A DNA stretch of 5,370 nucleotides, taken from positions 1 to 5,370 of the forward strand of contig JAJYGS010000087.1 of assembly GCA_021785055.1 (NCBI GenBank), written 5' to 3'. Numbering within the stretch: position 1 is the first letter of the stretch; every line of letters starts with the position of its first letter. This document shows, in pieces, positions 4,994 to 5,370 of the stretch. Position numbers and translations under genes: made by a program. The DNA comes from Nitrospirota bacterium (GTDB taxonomy: Bacteria; Nitrospirota; JACRHJ01). The notes beneath the pieces are model-generated. The model saw only the letters and a program-made list of their open reading frames with translations, ran no database searches and was not told the DNA's origin.

Positions 4994-5370
4994 CTACTTC
5001 TCCAGCGTCTGATAATCTTCCACCGCCTCCGGGACGTTATGCCCGTGGCAATCCATGCAGTTGTTCTGGGACGTGATACCGTTCGCAAGCACGTTATACA
5101 ACCGCTTGTGCTTCGGAACATACTTTCCGTCAGCCTGGTCGTTTAGCATCCTCGCGGCCTCTATTGCGACATTTGCGGAAACGCGCGCGCACCTCTCCAC
5201 CCTTGCGTCGGTAAGAAAACCGACCCCTTCCGCCCTCATCCACCTGCCGACGGATATGTGGCATATCGGGGTCCCGGCCATGGTCATGTGGTGTATTTCC
5301 TTATGCGGTTTTGCAGGCATAAACGACGGCAACTCCGTATAGGAATAGTAGAAGGCGAGGTCGTTGACCA
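4994..5370 (-). CDS. Split-Soret cytochrome c-like protein, C-terminal part; 5' end outside window
   Basis: The frame is open to the right edge and ends with TAG at 4996-4994, giving 124 complete codons of the C-terminus. Numbering from the first complete codon, the visible motifs are AGTPICHISVGRW (31-43), ERCARVSANVAIEAARMLN (58-76), GITSQNNC and one c-type haem site CMDCH (104-108). The pattern G-x-P-x-CH-x-SV-x-x-W, then ERCAR-(V/L)-(S/T)-A-x-VA and a late CxDCH resembles, from memory, the C-terminal half of split-Soret cytochrome c of Desulfovibrio and its relatives. Those proteins carry two haems per chain and an Fe-S cluster and are exported; C36 and C60 would be candidate cluster ligands. 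The N-terminal half, including any signal peptide and further cysteines, is missing, so the number of haems cannot be judged. The gene reads toward the barrel gene 62 bases downstream, separated by a stem-loop. The single haem motif is certain; the family name is a moderate-confidence match. Confidence 0.72.
   Translation of the reverse strand, partial: VNDLAFYYSYTELPSFMPAKPHKEIHHMTMAGTPICHISVGRWMRAEGVGFLTDARVERCARVSANVAIEAARMLNDQADGKYVPKHKRLYNVLANGITSQNNCMDCHGHNVPEAVEDYQTLEK

Overview
The window is about 57% GC by eye, gene-dense, and shows no phage, IS or CRISPR machinery. Frequent ATA isoleucine codons, multiheme c-type cytochromes, an HD-GYP domain and a split-Soret-like cytochrome suggest an anaerobic or respiratory Gram-negative bacterium. 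Nitrospirota or the former Deltaproteobacteria are the best guesses. This is inferred from gene content and codon flavour only; no phylogenetic marker is present.

Left part (1-1213, all + strand): the 3' end of an HD-GYP cyclic-di-GMP phosphodiesterase gene; a small cysteine-rich CxxCxxCC (YkgJ-type) putative metal-chelating protein; and a 77-codon protein resembling the small helical GemA/DUF1018-type domain. These look like housekeeping or signalling genes with no evident link to the cytochromes.

Right part (1234-5370): a redox locus. A 633-residue multiheme cytochrome c lies on the - strand (1320-3221) with eight CXXCH motifs plus atypical CX4CH and CX9CH motifs. It is flanked by two copies of the same imperfect palindromic repeat (1234-1311 and 3289-3379), placed in opposite orientations. 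Divergent from it is a DUF2318-type lipoprotein with two CxxC pairs (3445-3876, +). That gene runs tail-to-tail, with a 4-base overlap of stop codons, into a - strand outer-membrane beta-barrel gene (3873-4931) whose mature N-terminus carries a CxxCxC cluster. Upstream of the barrel, in the same direction and probably in the same operon, is the 3' part of a gene resembling split-Soret cytochrome c (4994 to beyond the right edge).

A working model, which is inference, is a periplasm/outer-membrane electron-transfer module. In it, an exported multiheme cytochrome and a split-Soret-like cytochrome handle electrons, a barrel with a thiol cluster sits in the outer membrane, and a thiol-rich DUF2318 lipoprotein handles metal or redox chemistry. 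Expression signals are unusual. Four of the starts (476, 980 or 1001, 3221 or 3215, 3445) lack a Shine-Dalgarno sequence and have -10-like boxes within about 20 bases upstream, suggesting leaderless or very short-leader mRNAs. The barrel gene, which is probably internal to an operon, has a clear Shine-Dalgarno sequence.
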